From: Salinarimonas soli | Lineage (GTDB): Bacteria; Pseudomonadota; Alphaproteobacteria; Rhizobiales; Beijerinckiaceae | Length of the DNA: 64,000 bases | Assembly (NCBI RefSeq): GCF_008386575.1 | Contig: NZ_VUOA01000034.1 | Location: 1-64,000, forward strand | Direction: 5' to 3' | Program-made: the position numbers and the translations under genes | The notes under the pieces: model-generated | The model's input: the letters and a program-made list of their open reading frames with translations, nothing else | Told to the model about the DNA's origin: nothing | The model's database searches: none | In this document: positions 1 to 9,835 of the stretch, one piece after another | Layout of the letters: every line of letters begins with the position of its first letter | Numbering within the stretch: the stretch's first letter is position 1

Positions 1-60
1 CCCGCGACGTCCGCCAGAGCCGCGGCGGGCACTGAAGGGGGGAGCCCCCCGCCGATCCAA

Positions 61-270
61 TCCTCACCCTCGTCCTGAGGTGCCCTGCGGAGCAGTGCCT
101 CGAAGGGCGCTTCGCGGATCTCCCTCCCGCTTACAAGCGTGGTGCGTGCTTCGAGACGCCTGCCGACGCAGGCTCCTCAGCATGAGGGGCTTGGAGCAAG
201 CTGTGTCGGGTCGCAACCCCTCACCCGGGGCACTTCGTGCATCCCTCTCCCCATGGGAGAGGGGAGGGAG
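61..270. repeat. Composite intergenic repeat (family A plus B)
   Basis: The stretch 61-189 is a family A element in reverse orientation. It has the conserved boxes TCGAGACG and CTCCTCAGCATGAGG around a hairpin GCCTGC (158-163) / GCAGGC (168-173). It is followed at about 223-270 by a family B palindrome built on CCCTCTCCCCATGGGAGAGGG. Related copies lie near 12.4, 32.6, 32.7 and 39.5 kb. The element sits directly upstream of pcaL, whose ribosome binding site GGGAGGGAG lies at its right edge. Bases 1-60 hold no gene that I can support. Confidence 0.75.
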
Positions 271-276
271 ACTGCG

Positions 277-1437
277 ATGCCGCAGATTACGCTCGCAAAC
301 GCCACGCTCGCCTATACCCTCACCGGTCCCGAGGGCGCGCCCGTCGTGGCGTTCTCCAACTCGCTCGGCACCACCCGCGCGATGTGGGACGCGCTCCTGC
401 CGGCGCTGCGGGGCTACCGCGTCCTCACCTACGACACGCGCGGCCACGGCGCCTCCACGCTGGGCCCGCAAGGCGCCACGATCGACGATCTCGCGGACGA
501 TCTCGCCGCGCTCCTCGACGCGCTCGCCATCGAGCGCGCCCATGCGGTGGGCCTGTCGCTCGGGGGCATGACGGCCCAGGCCTTCGCGCTGCGCCATCCC
601 GCGCGCGTGCGCGGCCTCGTCCTCATGGCGACATCGGCCCATATGCCGCCGCCCGAGGCCTGGGCGGACCGCGTGACGCTCGTGCGGCGCGACGGCATGG
701 CGGCGATCGCTGATGCGGTCCTCACCCGCTGGTTCACGCCCGCCGCCGACGCCTCGCGCATCTCGCCCGTCGGTGAGGCGTTCCTTGCCGTCGATCCGGA
801 GGGCTATGCCCGCGCCTGCGAGACGATCGCCGCGATGGACCTGCGCGAGCGGATCTCTGGCATCGCGGCGCCGACGCTGATCCTGGCGGGGGCCGACGAT
901 CCCGCGACTCCCGTAGCCCACATGGAGGAGATCCGCGCCCGGATCCCCGACGCCGAGCTCGTGGTCATCCCGCGCGCCGCCCATCTCTTCGCGGTGGAGC
1001 GGCCCGACGTGACCGCCTCGCACCTTCTGGCCTTCCTCGCCCGCTTCGACCGGCCGGCGCCCGGCGGCTGGAGCTTCGAGGACGGGCTCGTCAACCGCAA
1101 GGCGGTGCTCGGCGCGGCCCATGTGGAGCGCTCGCTCGCCGCGGCCGGCGCCTTCGCGGGCCCCTGGCAGGACTTCATCACGCGCTATGCCTGGGGCGAG
1201 ATCTGGGGCGACCCGACGCTGCCGCGCAAGACGCGCTCGATGCTGACTCTCACGATGATGATCGCGCTCCACCGCGAGGAGGAGTTCAAGCTCCATGTCC
1301 GGCCGGCGCTCGGCAACGGCGTGAGCCTCGACGAGCTGCGCGCGCTCCTTCTCCAGAGCGCGATCTATGCCGGCGTGCCCGCCGCGAACGCGGCGTTCCG
1401 CTGGGTGCGCGAGGTGCTGGGCGAGGAGCTCGGCTAG
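277..1437 (+). CDS. pcaL: 3-oxoadipate enol-lactonase / 4-carboxymuconolactone decarboxylase fusion
   Basis: This 386-residue protein joins two consecutive steps of the beta-ketoadipate pathway for protocatechuate. The N-terminal 260 residues are an alpha/beta-hydrolase (PcaD) with the nucleophile elbow GLSLGG (Ser about 94), an upstream TYDTRGHG loop, and a late Asp and His in GADDP and RAAH. From about residue 265 a carboxymuconolactone decarboxylase domain (PcaC) follows, with RSMLTLTMMIAL and the LHVRPAL segment typical of that family. I chose ATG 277 because GGGAGGGAG lies just upstream; the open frame extends further but into repeat DNA. No other pca genes are in the window, and the gene runs convergently into the DUF808 gene with a 4-base gap. 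Fused PcaL proteins are known, so the call is firm. Confidence 0.9.
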   Translation: MPQITLANATLAYTLTGPEGAPVVAFSNSLGTTRAMWDALLPALRGYRVLTYDTRGHGASTLGPQGATIDDLADDLAALLDALAIERAHAVGLSLGGMTAQAFALRHPARVRGLVLMATSAHMPPPEAWADRVTLVRRDGMAAIADAVLTRWFTPAADASRISPVGEAFLAVDPEGYARACETIAAMDLRERISGIAAPTLILAGADDPATPVAHMEEIRARIPDAELVVIPRAAHLFAVERPDVTASHLLAFLARFDRPAPGGWSFEDGLVNRKAVLGAAHVERSLAAAGAFAGPWQDFITRYAWGEIWGDPTLPRKTRSMLTLTMMIALHREEEFKLHVRPALGNGVSLDELRALLLQSAIYAGVPAANAAFRWVREVLGEELG

Positions 1438-1441
1438 GGGT

Positions 1442-2425
1442 TCAATGGTGCGGGGCCGGTGTGCGCCCCCGCAGCCGCCGCCAGAGCGGCGACAGGACCC
1501 TGCCGACGATCGGGATCAGGAACGCTCCGAGAATGCCGCCGACGATGCCCGACCCCGCCGCCGTGACGAGCCACGAGACGAGCCCGGCGCCGACCGGCAC
1601 CGCGTGGGCCGCCTTCTCGGACGCGGCGTGGAGGGCGTGGCCAAGCGCCGGGAAGCCATACTCCTCGAGCCCGTGCACGATGATCCCGCCGCCGACCCAG
1701 ATCATCGCCGCGGTGCCGACCACGCTGAGCACGCGCAGGAAGACCGGCATGCCGATGACGAGGCCTCGCCCGATGGCGCGGGTGACGGGGCCGATGCCGT
1801 TTTTCGCGAGCGCCACGCCCACGTCGTCGGCCTTCACGATGAGCGCGACGCCGCCATAGACGAGCACGGTGAGCGCCACGCCCACCACGGCGAGCACCAG
1901 CGCCTGCACCCACAGGGCACCGTCGGGGAGGGTGGAGAGCGTGATGGCCATGATCTCCGCCGAGAGGATGAGGTCGGTGCGGATCGCGCCTCCGACCTTC
2001 TCGTCCTCCAGCTGCTTGGGGTCCGCCGGCGTCGCCCGCGCCGCCGCCTCGTGGGCGTGCGCGGCGTGCGGGAACAACGCCTCGTAGACCTTCTCGGCCC
2101 CCTCGTAGCAGAGGAAGGCGCCGCCGAACATGAGGAGCGGCGTGATGGCCCAGGGCGCGAGCGCGCTCAGCGCGAGGGCGCCAGGTAGCAGGAAGACGAG
2201 CTTGTTGCGCAGCGAGCCCAAAGCGATGCGCCAGACGATGGGCAGCTCCCGGTCGGCCGTGAAGCCCACCACGTAGCGCGGCGTCACGGCCGCGTCGTCG
2301 ATCACGATGCCGGCCGCCTTGGCGCCGGCCTTCGCGGCCTGCGCCGTCACGTCGTCCAGCGAGGCGGCGGCGACCTTCGTGAGGCTCGCCACGTCGTCGA
2401 GGAGGGCAAGGAGGCCGGTGCTCAA
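1442..2425 (-). CDS. yedI: DUF808 (YedI-family) inner membrane protein
   Basis: This 327-residue protein starts with the family signature MSTGLLALLDDVA-SLTKVAAASLDD and a following run rich in Ala and Lys. It then has several hydrophobic segments (around residues 70-105, 145-175, 195-260 and 270-310) separated by short loops. Size and pattern match the DUF808/YedI family of predicted inner membrane proteins, whose function is not established. A central charged stretch, AAHAHEAAARATPADPKQLEDEK, is probably a cytoplasmic loop. The gene is monocistronic by spacing and ends 4 bases from pcaL on the opposite strand. The symbol is by family resemblance to E. coli YedI. Confidence 0.85.
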   Translation of the reverse strand: MSTGLLALLDDVASLTKVAAASLDDVTAQAAKAGAKAAGIVIDDAAVTPRYVVGFTADRELPIVWRIALGSLRNKLVFLLPGALALSALAPWAITPLLMFGGAFLCYEGAEKVYEALFPHAAHAHEAAARATPADPKQLEDEKVGGAIRTDLILSAEIMAITLSTLPDGALWVQALVLAVVGVALTVLVYGGVALIVKADDVGVALAKNGIGPVTRAIGRGLVIGMPVFLRVLSVVGTAAMIWVGGGIIVHGLEEYGFPALGHALHAASEKAAHAVPVGAGLVSWLVTAAGSGIVGGILGAFLIPIVGRVLSPLWRRLRGRTPAPHH

Positions 2426-2496
2426 GGGATGTCCTTCGCGTCGGGGAGGGGTCAGTTAACGCAACGCGCGAGGCACGGCCAAGGTCCCGCCGCCTC

Positions 2497-3132
2497 TCAT
2501 CCGTCGGGCCAGTTTCGGGCCCAGACCCCGGCGAGATCGGGCATCGCGTCGACCCGGGTCGCGATCGCATGGAGCCGGGGCGCGTTCCGCGCGAACCACG
2601 GGCGCTTGGGCCGCCAGCGGGTCATGACGCCGACATAGATGTCGAGGGCCGAGAAGCGCTCGCCGAGGAAGAACGGCGCGCCCGCCGCCCCCTCGACCAC
2701 CCGATAGAGGCGCTCGGCGTAAGCGTCGGCGGCCTCGCGAAAGGGCCGGCGCGCCGCCTCCAGGGCCACGAACCGCTCGGGCTCGTCGCCATAGGTGAAG
2801 GTCGGGTAGATGTTGGCGACGAGGAAGACGAGCCAGCGCAGGAACGCGGCGCGCTCGGGCGCCGCGGGGCCGGGCACGAGATCGTCCCGCCCCGTGAGGT
2901 CGGCCAGATGCAGCGTGATCGCGGCGCTCTCCGTCATGATCGCCCCGTCGGGCAGGACCAGCGTCGGCACTTGGGCGAGCGGGTTCACGGCCGCGAGCGC
3001 GACCCGCGCCGCCTCGTCCTTGAACACGTCGCCCACGGGACGGAAATCGTAATCGAGGCCGAGCCGCGTGAGCTGCGCCTCGACGAGGGCCGAACCCCAG
3101 CCCGTGCGGCCGTAGAGCGTGAAAGGTGCCAT
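2497..3132 (-). CDS. Glutathione S-transferase family protein
   Basis: The product has 211 residues, normal for a cytosolic GST. The N-terminal thioredoxin-like domain (about 1-80) opens with FTLYGRTGWGS and contains the cis-Pro segment AQVPTLVL followed by MTESAAI, the glutathione-contacting turn. The C-terminal all-helical domain includes FLGERFSALDIY, the usual N-capping motif. The first Ser/Cys of the CxxC-like position reads GRTGWGS, so the catalytic residue would be Ser or Thr. Substrate cannot be deduced. It starts 31 bases from the sirtuin gene on the same strand (stop at 3164), so co-transcription is possible. Confidence 0.85.
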   Translation of the reverse strand: MAPFTLYGRTGWGSALVEAQLTRLGLDYDFRPVGDVFKDEAARVALAAVNPLAQVPTLVLPDGAIMTESAAITLHLADLTGRDDLVPGPAAPERAAFLRWLVFLVANIYPTFTYGDEPERFVALEAARRPFREAADAYAERLYRVVEGAAGAPFFLGERFSALDIYVGVMTRWRPKRPWFARNAPRLHAIATRVDAMPDLAGVWARNWPDG

Positions 3133-3163
3133 GGGAGAAGCTTAAGAGCGCCGGCCCGCCCGC

Positions 3164-3871
3164 TCAACCCCGGCCCCGGAGCACCTCCTCGACCCAGGCC
3201 GGCACCACCTCGCTTGCCGGGCCATAACGCCCCGTATCGAACAGGCGGGCGTTGTCGGCGGGCTCCAGGTTGATCTCGCAGGTCGGGATGCCGGCGGCCC
3301 GCGCCTCGGCCACGAAGCCCGCGGCCGGATAGACGGAGCCGGAGGTGCCGATCGCCACGAAGAGATCGGCCGCCATCAGGGCGTCGCCGATCTCCTCCAT
3401 GTGGAGCGGCATCTCGCCGAACCACACCACATGGGGCCGCATTCCCCCGGCGCGGGCGCAAGCCGGGCAGGGGGTCTCGACGGTGAGGTCGCTCGGCCAC
3501 TGCGTGACGTGCCCGCAGGCCTCGCAGCGGATCTTCAGGAGCTCGCCGTGCATATGCACGACCGGGCTCGCACCGGCCCGCTCGTGGAGGTCGTCGATGT
3601 TCTGCGTGCAGAGGAAGAGCCGCCCGCCGGCGGCCTCCAGGTCCCGCCCGAGCCGCGCCAGGGCGCGGTGCGCCTCGTTGGGCTCGGCCTCGATCATGTT
3701 GCGGCGGCGAAGGTTGTAGAACGCGTGCACGGCCCGGGGATCGCTCGCGAACCCCTCGGGCGTGGCGAGCTGCATGGGATCGAACTTGGCCCAGATCCCG
3801 CCCGTGTCACGAAACGTGCCGAGCCCGCTTTCCGCCGAGACCCCGGCGCCGGTGAGGACGAAGATGTTCAT
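3164..3871 (-). CDS. cobB: NAD-dependent protein deacylase, sirtuin class III
   Basis: This 235-residue sirtuin removes acyl groups from lysines using NAD+. Visible motifs are GAGVSAESG (8-16), TQNIDDLHERAG, the catalytic His in HMHGEL, a zinc ribbon CEAC...CPAC, and the NAD-binding GTSGSVYPAAG. Tyr52 and Arg55 in FYNLRRR form the Y-x-x-R pair that in SIRT5-like class III enzymes favours succinyl- and malonyl-lysine, so desuccinylation is a likely activity (known family rule, inferred here). The length is short and complete, without the N-terminal extension of E. coli CobB. It lies upstream of the GST gene in the same orientation. Confidence 0.92.
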   Translation of the reverse strand: MNIFVLTGAGVSAESGLGTFRDTGGIWAKFDPMQLATPEGFASDPRAVHAFYNLRRRNMIEAEPNEAHRALARLGRDLEAAGGRLFLCTQNIDDLHERAGASPVVHMHGELLKIRCEACGHVTQWPSDLTVETPCPACARAGGMRPHVVWFGEMPLHMEEIGDALMAADLFVAIGTSGSVYPAAGFVAEARAAGIPTCEINLEPADNARLFDTGRYGPASEVVPAWVEEVLRGRG

Positions 3872-3946
3872 AGCGGTGATGTCTCACAGGAGGGGGAAGA
3901 CGGATAGAGCCGCAGCCAGACAAGGAAGGCGCAGCCGTCCAAACAC

Positions 3947-4120
3947 GCTCCACTTTCCCGGACAAGCTGCGCAAATCGCAGCGCCGATCCGGGAACCAGG
4001 AGTCAGACGAGCCGCGCAGCGGCTCTCATGATGTACGGCTTCGCCGCGCTTCCTGCGTTAGATCCCGGATCACCTTCCACTCCGCTGGCGCTCCGTTGCA
4101 GGCGTCCGGGAAAGTGGAGC
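3947..4120. repeat. Family C long inverted repeat, copy C1
   Basis: The ends are a perfect 16-bp inverted repeat, GCTCCACTTTCCCGGA at 3947-3962 and its complement at 4105-4120. Inside are the family boxes GATCCGGGAACC and GATCCCGGATC in inverted order. Between the boxes of the left half is a small hairpin, GCTGCG (3966-3971) / CGCAGC (3977-3982). Compared with copies C2 and C3 the two half-units are joined the other way round. It lies between the methyltransferase and sirtuin genes, both on the minus strand. Confidence 0.8.
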
Positions 4121-4142
4121 TTGGGCAAAGCGAGGCTCATCC

Positions 4143-4709
4143 TCACGCACGCCGCGTAATCCGGTAGACACGGGCCGGAGGCATGTTGGCGAGGGTCCAG
4201 CCGACGAGGCGGCTCTCCAGGCCGAGGCCCTGCAGCAGCGGCTCGGGGATGGGGCAGCCGAGCGTGTAGGTGAACTGGTAGAAGCCGGCGCCGGGCGCGA
4301 GATGCGCGAAGGCGCCCGTCAGCAGCGCGGCGAGCCTCACGCGCGGCATGGTGAGGACAGGCAGCCCGCTCACCACGGCGCCGGCCTCCCCGGGGGAGAC
4401 GCGCAGGCGGGCGAGGAGCGCGGCATCCATTTCGCAAACCCGGGCCGCGGGGAAGCGCTCGCGCAGCAGCGCGGCGAAATCCGGCTCGGATTCCACGAGC
4501 ACCAGGTCCCGCTCCGCCACGCCGCGCTCCAGGAGCGCGCGGGTGAAGGCGCCGGTCCCGGGGCCGAGCTCGATCACCGGCCCGGTCGCCGGGCCGATCT
4601 CGCGGGTGATGAGGTTGGCGAGCGCCCGGCTCGAGGGAACCACGGACGCGACATGCAGCGGCTGGCGCAGCCACGCCTTGAGGAAGGGGACGACGTCCGA
4701 CCGGCTCAC
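4143..4709 (-). CDS. PmtA-like SAM-dependent methyltransferase (possibly phospholipid N-methyltransferase)
   Basis: This 188-residue class I methyltransferase has the SAM-binding motif VIELGPGTGAFTRALL near residue 47 and the acidic ribose-binding VLVESEP about 25 residues later. The N-terminal segment FLKAWLRQPLHVASVVPSSRALA is characteristic of the PmtA/rRNA-adenine-dimethylase-like group that methylates phosphatidylethanolamine in alphaproteobacteria. I chose GTG 4709 because GGAG lies 4 bases upstream; the longer frame would need a TTG at 4757. The substrate is inferred, and other small-molecule or lipid methyltransferases remain possible. Confidence 0.7.
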   Translation of the reverse strand: MSRSDVVPFLKAWLRQPLHVASVVPSSRALANLITREIGPATGPVIELGPGTGAFTRALLERGVAERDLVLVESEPDFAALLRERFPAARVCEMDAALLARLRVSPGEAGAVVSGLPVLTMPRVRLAALLTGAFAHLAPGAGFYQFTYTLGCPIPEPLLQGLGLESRLVGWTLANMPPARVYRITRRA

Positions 4710-4783
4710 GCGGTTCTCCAGGGGACCACGGGCGCGAACCGCCCGCCGATCCAGCAAACGTGGAGAGCGCCCGTTCGTTGCCC

Positions 4784-5968
4784 TCAGACGCGCTCCAGCG
4801 CGTTCCTGAGGTCGCGGATCAGGTCATCCGGGTGCTCCAGCCCGACGGAGAGGCGGATCAGGCCGTCCGGGATGCCCATGGCGGCGCGCTCGGGCGCGGG
4901 AAAACGCTGGTGGGTCGTGGTCGCCGGGTGGGTAACGAGGCTCTTGGCGTCGCCGAGATTGTTGGAGATGCGGATCAGGCGCAGCGCGTCGAGGAAGCGG
5001 AAGGCCTCGGCCTTGCCGCCTTTGAGCGCGATGGCGAGCATGGTCGAGCCGCCCGTCATCTGCCGGGCGATGAGGTCCGCCTGGGGGTGGTCGGCGCGTC
5101 CGGGCAGGGTGAGGCGGCGGACGGCCGGGTGGCCGATGATCGCCTCCGCGATCCGGGCGGCGGAGGCGGTCTGGCGCTCCACGCGCAGCGGCAGGGTCTC
5201 CAGCCCCTTGAGGAGCACCCAGGCGTTGAAGGGCGAGATCGACGGGCCCGTCATGCGCAGGAAGAGCTGGATCCGCTCCTCGATGAACGCCTTGGAGCCG
5301 AGGATCACGCCGCCCAGACATCGGCCCTGGCCGTCGATGTGCTTCGTCGCCGAATAGACGACGCAGTCCGCGCCGAGCGCCAGGGGCTTCTGCCACAGGG
5401 GCGTGGCGAACACGTTGTCGACGGTGAGCGTCGCGCCCGCTCCATGCGCGATCTCGGCGACGCCGGCGATGTCGAACACTTCCAGGGTCGGGTTTGCGGG
5501 CGTCTCCAGGAAGAAGGCCCGGGTCTCGCGGCGCACGGCGCGGCGCCACAGGTCGAGGTCGGGGCCGTCCACAAGGGTCGAGGCGACGCCGTAGCGCGGC
5601 AGAAGATCCTCGATCACCCAGCGGCAGGAGCCGAACATGGCGCGCGGGGCCACCACATGGTCGCCGGCCCGCAACTGCCCCATCATGGCCGCCGTGACGG
5701 CCGCCATGCCGCTCGCCACCGCACGCGCGGTCTCGGCGCCTTCCAGGAGGGCCATGCGCTCCTCGAACACGCTCGTCGTCGGGTTGGCGTAACGGGTGTA
5801 GGAATAGCCCGGGTCCTCGTTGAGGAAGCGCGCCTCGGCCACGGCGGCACTGTCGTAGACGAACCCCTGCGTGAGGAAGAGCGCCTCCGACGTCTCGCCG
5901 AACGGCGTGCGGGCGGTGCCGCCGTGGACGAGCAGGGTTTCGGGATGAAGGTCCTCGGGGAGCGCCAT
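4784..5968 (-). CDS. metZ: O-succinylhomoserine sulfhydrylase
   Basis: This 394-residue PLP enzyme makes homocysteine from O-succinylhomoserine (or O-acetylhomoserine) and sulfide in methionine synthesis. It belongs to the Cys/Met-metabolism family: LLVHGGTARTPFGETSEALFLTQGF at the N-terminus, YSYTRYANPT, VASGMAAV, NPTLEVFDI and the PLP-lysine motif VYSATKHIDGQG. The opening matches MetZ rather than cystathionine gamma-synthase. The 194-base upstream region shared with the divergent lectin-like gene holds a 10-bp palindrome and a weak hairpin but no SAM-II riboswitch that I can recognise. Confidence 0.9.
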   Translation of the reverse strand: MALPEDLHPETLLVHGGTARTPFGETSEALFLTQGFVYDSAAVAEARFLNEDPGYSYTRYANPTTSVFEERMALLEGAETARAVASGMAAVTAAMMGQLRAGDHVVAPRAMFGSCRWVIEDLLPRYGVASTLVDGPDLDLWRRAVRRETRAFFLETPANPTLEVFDIAGVAEIAHGAGATLTVDNVFATPLWQKPLALGADCVVYSATKHIDGQGRCLGGVILGSKAFIEERIQLFLRMTGPSISPFNAWVLLKGLETLPLRVERQTASAARIAEAIIGHPAVRRLTLPGRADHPQADLIARQMTGGSTMLAIALKGGKAEAFRFLDALRLIRISNNLGDAKSLVTHPATTTHQRFPAPERAAMGIPDGLIRLSVGLEHPDDLIRDLRNALERV

Positions 5969-6014
5969 GATGCAGCCGGAGATGAAGGGGTTGCCGGCAA
6001 TCTAAGGGCTCGAT

Positions 6015-6054
6015 CGTTCGTTGTAAACGACGGACGTCCGCCATTCCGAACGAA
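6015..6054. promoter_or_regulatory. Palindromic AT-richer segment between metZ and the lectin-like gene
   Basis: In the 194-base divergent spacer the sequence contains TTCGTT (6017-6022) paired with AACGAA (6049-6054), the inner hairpin TCGTT-GTA-AACGA, and the perfect palindrome CGGACGTCCG (6031-6040). It is notably less GC-rich than its surroundings and would fit an operator or leader hairpin for metZ. Function is inferred from position only. Confidence 0.35.
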
Positions 6055-6162
6055 GCGGGGCCGGACGACAGCCGATTCTCCTTGCGTCAGCCGCCATATG
6101 CTCCGACCCTGCGCGGGCGACCGGCCCGTCGGAGAAGCCGGCGCATCACCGGAGGACACGCC

Positions 6163-6804
6163 ATGATCCGCCTCGCATCGCTTGCCGCCGCGGCCCTGCT
6201 CGCCGCGGCCTCCCCATCCCTCGCCCAGACCGCCGACATGTCCTTCTTCGTCTCGAGCGCGGGCTCGGGCAAGGGCGCGGATCTCGGCGGCCTGGAGGGC
6301 GCCGACCGCATCTGCCAGACCCTCGCCGAGGCCGCGGGCTCGAAGGGCCGGACGTGGCGGGCCTATCTCTCGACCCAGGGCGCCGGTGCCGTGAACGCCC
6401 GCGACCGCATCGGCAAGGGACCCTGGCGCAACGCCAAGGGCGCTGTCATCGCGAAGGACGTGGCGGAGCTCCACGACGGCAACAACCTCACCAAGGACAC
6501 CGCCCTCGACGAGCGGGGCGAGCCCGTGAAGGGCCGCGGCGACCAGCCCAACGAGCACGACATCCTCACGGGCACGCAAGCCGACGGCACCGCCTTCGCG
6601 GCGGGCGAGGACCGCACCTGCGGCAACTGGACGAAATCCGGCGCCGACGGGTCCGCCATGGTCGGGCATCACGACCGCCGGGGCCTCGACGAGCAGCCGC
6701 CCGCGAAGTCCTGGAACACCTCGCATCCGTCCCGCGGCTGCTCGCAGGAGGGACTGCGGGGCACGGGCGGCGCAGGCAAGATCTACTGCTTCGCCGCGAA
6801 CTGA
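6163..6804 (+). CDS. Exported lectin-like (C-type-lectin-fold) protein
   Basis: This 213-residue protein has a clear signal peptide (MIRLASLAAAALLAAASPSLAQ, cleaved after AQ). The mature part begins FFVSSAGSGKGADLGGLEGADRICQ, followed by WRAYLST, and ends with TCGNWTKSG and a C-terminal CSQEG...IYCFA. This resembles the endostatin/DUF1554-like lectin fold found in exported bacterial proteins, with four cysteines that could form two disulfides. ATG 6163 is preceded by GGAGGA at 6151-6156. The ligand is unknown. It runs convergently into the epimerase gene with a 9-base gap. Confidence 0.65.
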   Translation: MIRLASLAAAALLAAASPSLAQTADMSFFVSSAGSGKGADLGGLEGADRICQTLAEAAGSKGRTWRAYLSTQGAGAVNARDRIGKGPWRNAKGAVIAKDVAELHDGNNLTKDTALDERGEPVKGRGDQPNEHDILTGTQADGTAFAAGEDRTCGNWTKSGADGSAMVGHHDRRGLDEQPPAKSWNTSHPSRGCSQEGLRGTGGAGKIYCFAAN

Positions 6805-6813
6805 GCCGGGCGC

Positions 6814-7707
6814 TCAGGGGAGGGGGCCGTAGTGCCTGATCGTGCGGGCGATCCCCTCCCGCAGCCCCGTGCGCGGCAGCCCTGGCAGCAGGCGCGCCAG
6901 CCCCCGATCCTCTGCGATGGCGCTCACGATCGGCAGGGGAGGGCCGTCGACCGCGATCCGGGCGTCCGGCACCTCGGCCCGGATCGCGTCCACGATCTCG
7001 GCCGTGGTCGCCACCTCGCCGAGGATGTTGAACACGTGCGCGCCCGTGATCCCCGGCGCGAGCGTCGCGGCCACGAAAGCGGCCGCAACGTCTTCCACGT
7101 GGATCATGTCGGCGCCGCCCGTATAGGGGATCGTGTAGGCCTCGCCCCGCGCCGCCGCCCGGCAGGCGAGGGTCGGTCCCGCCGTGAGGCCGACCTCGCG
7201 GCCGGGGCCGTAGACGATGAACGGGCGAAAGCCCACGCTCGCCGTGCCGTCGCGCTCCGCATAGGCGCGGGCGCAGCCCTCGCAGGCGAGCTTGTACGCG
7301 CCGTAATGGGTGGTGGGCCACGGCACCGCCCCGTCATGCGGCCCGAACACGCCCGCGCTGCTCATGTAGACGACCCGCCTGATCCCGTGGCGCCGGGCGG
7401 CCTCGAAGACGTGGAGCGTGCCCACGAGATCGATCATGGCGCCGCGCACGGGATCGGCCGCGCAGGCGGGCGTTAGGATCGCGGCGAGGTGGATCACGGC
7501 CTCGCAGCCCTCGGCGGCGGCCGCCACCGTCTCCCCGTCCACGATGTCGCCGACCCGCCAGTCGAGCGGCACGTCGCCCGCGATCTCGGCCACGAGGCGA
7601 CGATCGTCGCGGGCGTCGAGGACACGCACGGCGCGCCCCTCGGCCGCGAGCCGCCGGATGATCCAGGCACCGACGAACCCGCCGCCTCCGGTCACGAGAA
7701 TGGTCAT
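6814..7707 (-). CDS. NAD-dependent epimerase/dehydratase family protein
   Basis: This 297-residue extended short-chain dehydrogenase has an N-terminal Rossmann motif TGGGGFVGA (6-14), the acidic LDAR after beta-2, the active-site VVYMSSAGVFG and the catalytic pair YGAYK. These features place it in the sugar-nucleotide epimerase/dehydratase group. The C-terminal substrate half (FIVYGPGREVGLTAGPT, then DMIHVEDVAAAFVAA) is typical. The substrate cannot be read from sequence, and no other nucleotide-sugar or polysaccharide genes are adjacent. It is transcribed away from ilvD. Confidence 0.82.
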   Translation of the reverse strand: MTILVTGGGGFVGAWIIRRLAAEGRAVRVLDARDDRRLVAEIAGDVPLDWRVGDIVDGETVAAAAEGCEAVIHLAAILTPACAADPVRGAMIDLVGTLHVFEAARRHGIRRVVYMSSAGVFGPHDGAVPWPTTHYGAYKLACEGCARAYAERDGTASVGFRPFIVYGPGREVGLTAGPTLACRAAARGEAYTIPYTGGADMIHVEDVAAAFVAATLAPGITGAHVFNILGEVATTAEIVDAIRAEVPDARIAVDGPPLPIVSAIAEDRGLARLLPGLPRTGLREGIARTIRHYGPLP

Positions 7708-8107
7708 AGCGCTCCTCCCGACAGCGGAGGTTAGGGCAGGGCGACCCGGCTGTCAGCCAGCAGCGCCGGGCGGCGGGAACGGCTTGCGCGCCTTCGCCCG
7801 TCACAGGCTCCCGTGATCCTGTTGCGGCACCGCAACACCACGGATCCATCCTCAGTTTGCCCCACGACGCCCCAGGCTCCGCCGCATAGCCGCCATAAAC
7901 CGGAGGCACCACGGTAAGAAGCAAATTCCGCGTGATTTTGCAGTATCTTAACCTTCACGGGATGGACTCGTGAAAGGGCTGGTTGAGCCGTGCCGTGCCA
8001 CCGAATCCGTCGATTGCACGGGCGGGTGGACGCGTGGCAGATCAGGCCATCAGGGCCGCGTCAGCCGGCCCGGGCCGAAGAGCCGCGCGAAGGGGGTGTT
8101 TGAAGCT
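7708..8107. promoter_or_regulatory. Intergenic region upstream of ilvD
   Basis: About 400 bases separate the divergent epimerase and ilvD genes. The segment 7910-7960 is clearly AT-richer than the rest (for example GATTTTGCAGTATCTTAACC) and is the likely promoter region. I find no convincing small gene, tRNA or leader peptide. The frame of ilvD stays open back to a GTG at 7970, but that extension lacks family similarity. Confidence 0.35.

Positions 8108-9821
<1,714 letters not shown>

Positions 9822-9835
<14 letters not shown>

Noticed and set aside
4710-4757. TTG 4757 start for the PmtA-like methyltransferase
   Set aside because: GTG 4709 has a GGAG just upstream and the family N-terminus begins there; the extension is Arg-rich and unlike relatives.
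5969-6162. SAM-II riboswitch upstream of metZ
   Set aside because: I could not find the conserved pseudoknot pieces of SAM-II; only a palindrome and weak hairpin are visible.
7970-8107. 46-codon N-terminal extension of IlvD from GTG 7970
   Set aside because: The frame is open but the extension has no similarity to the family, and ATG 8108 gives the normal length and N-terminus.
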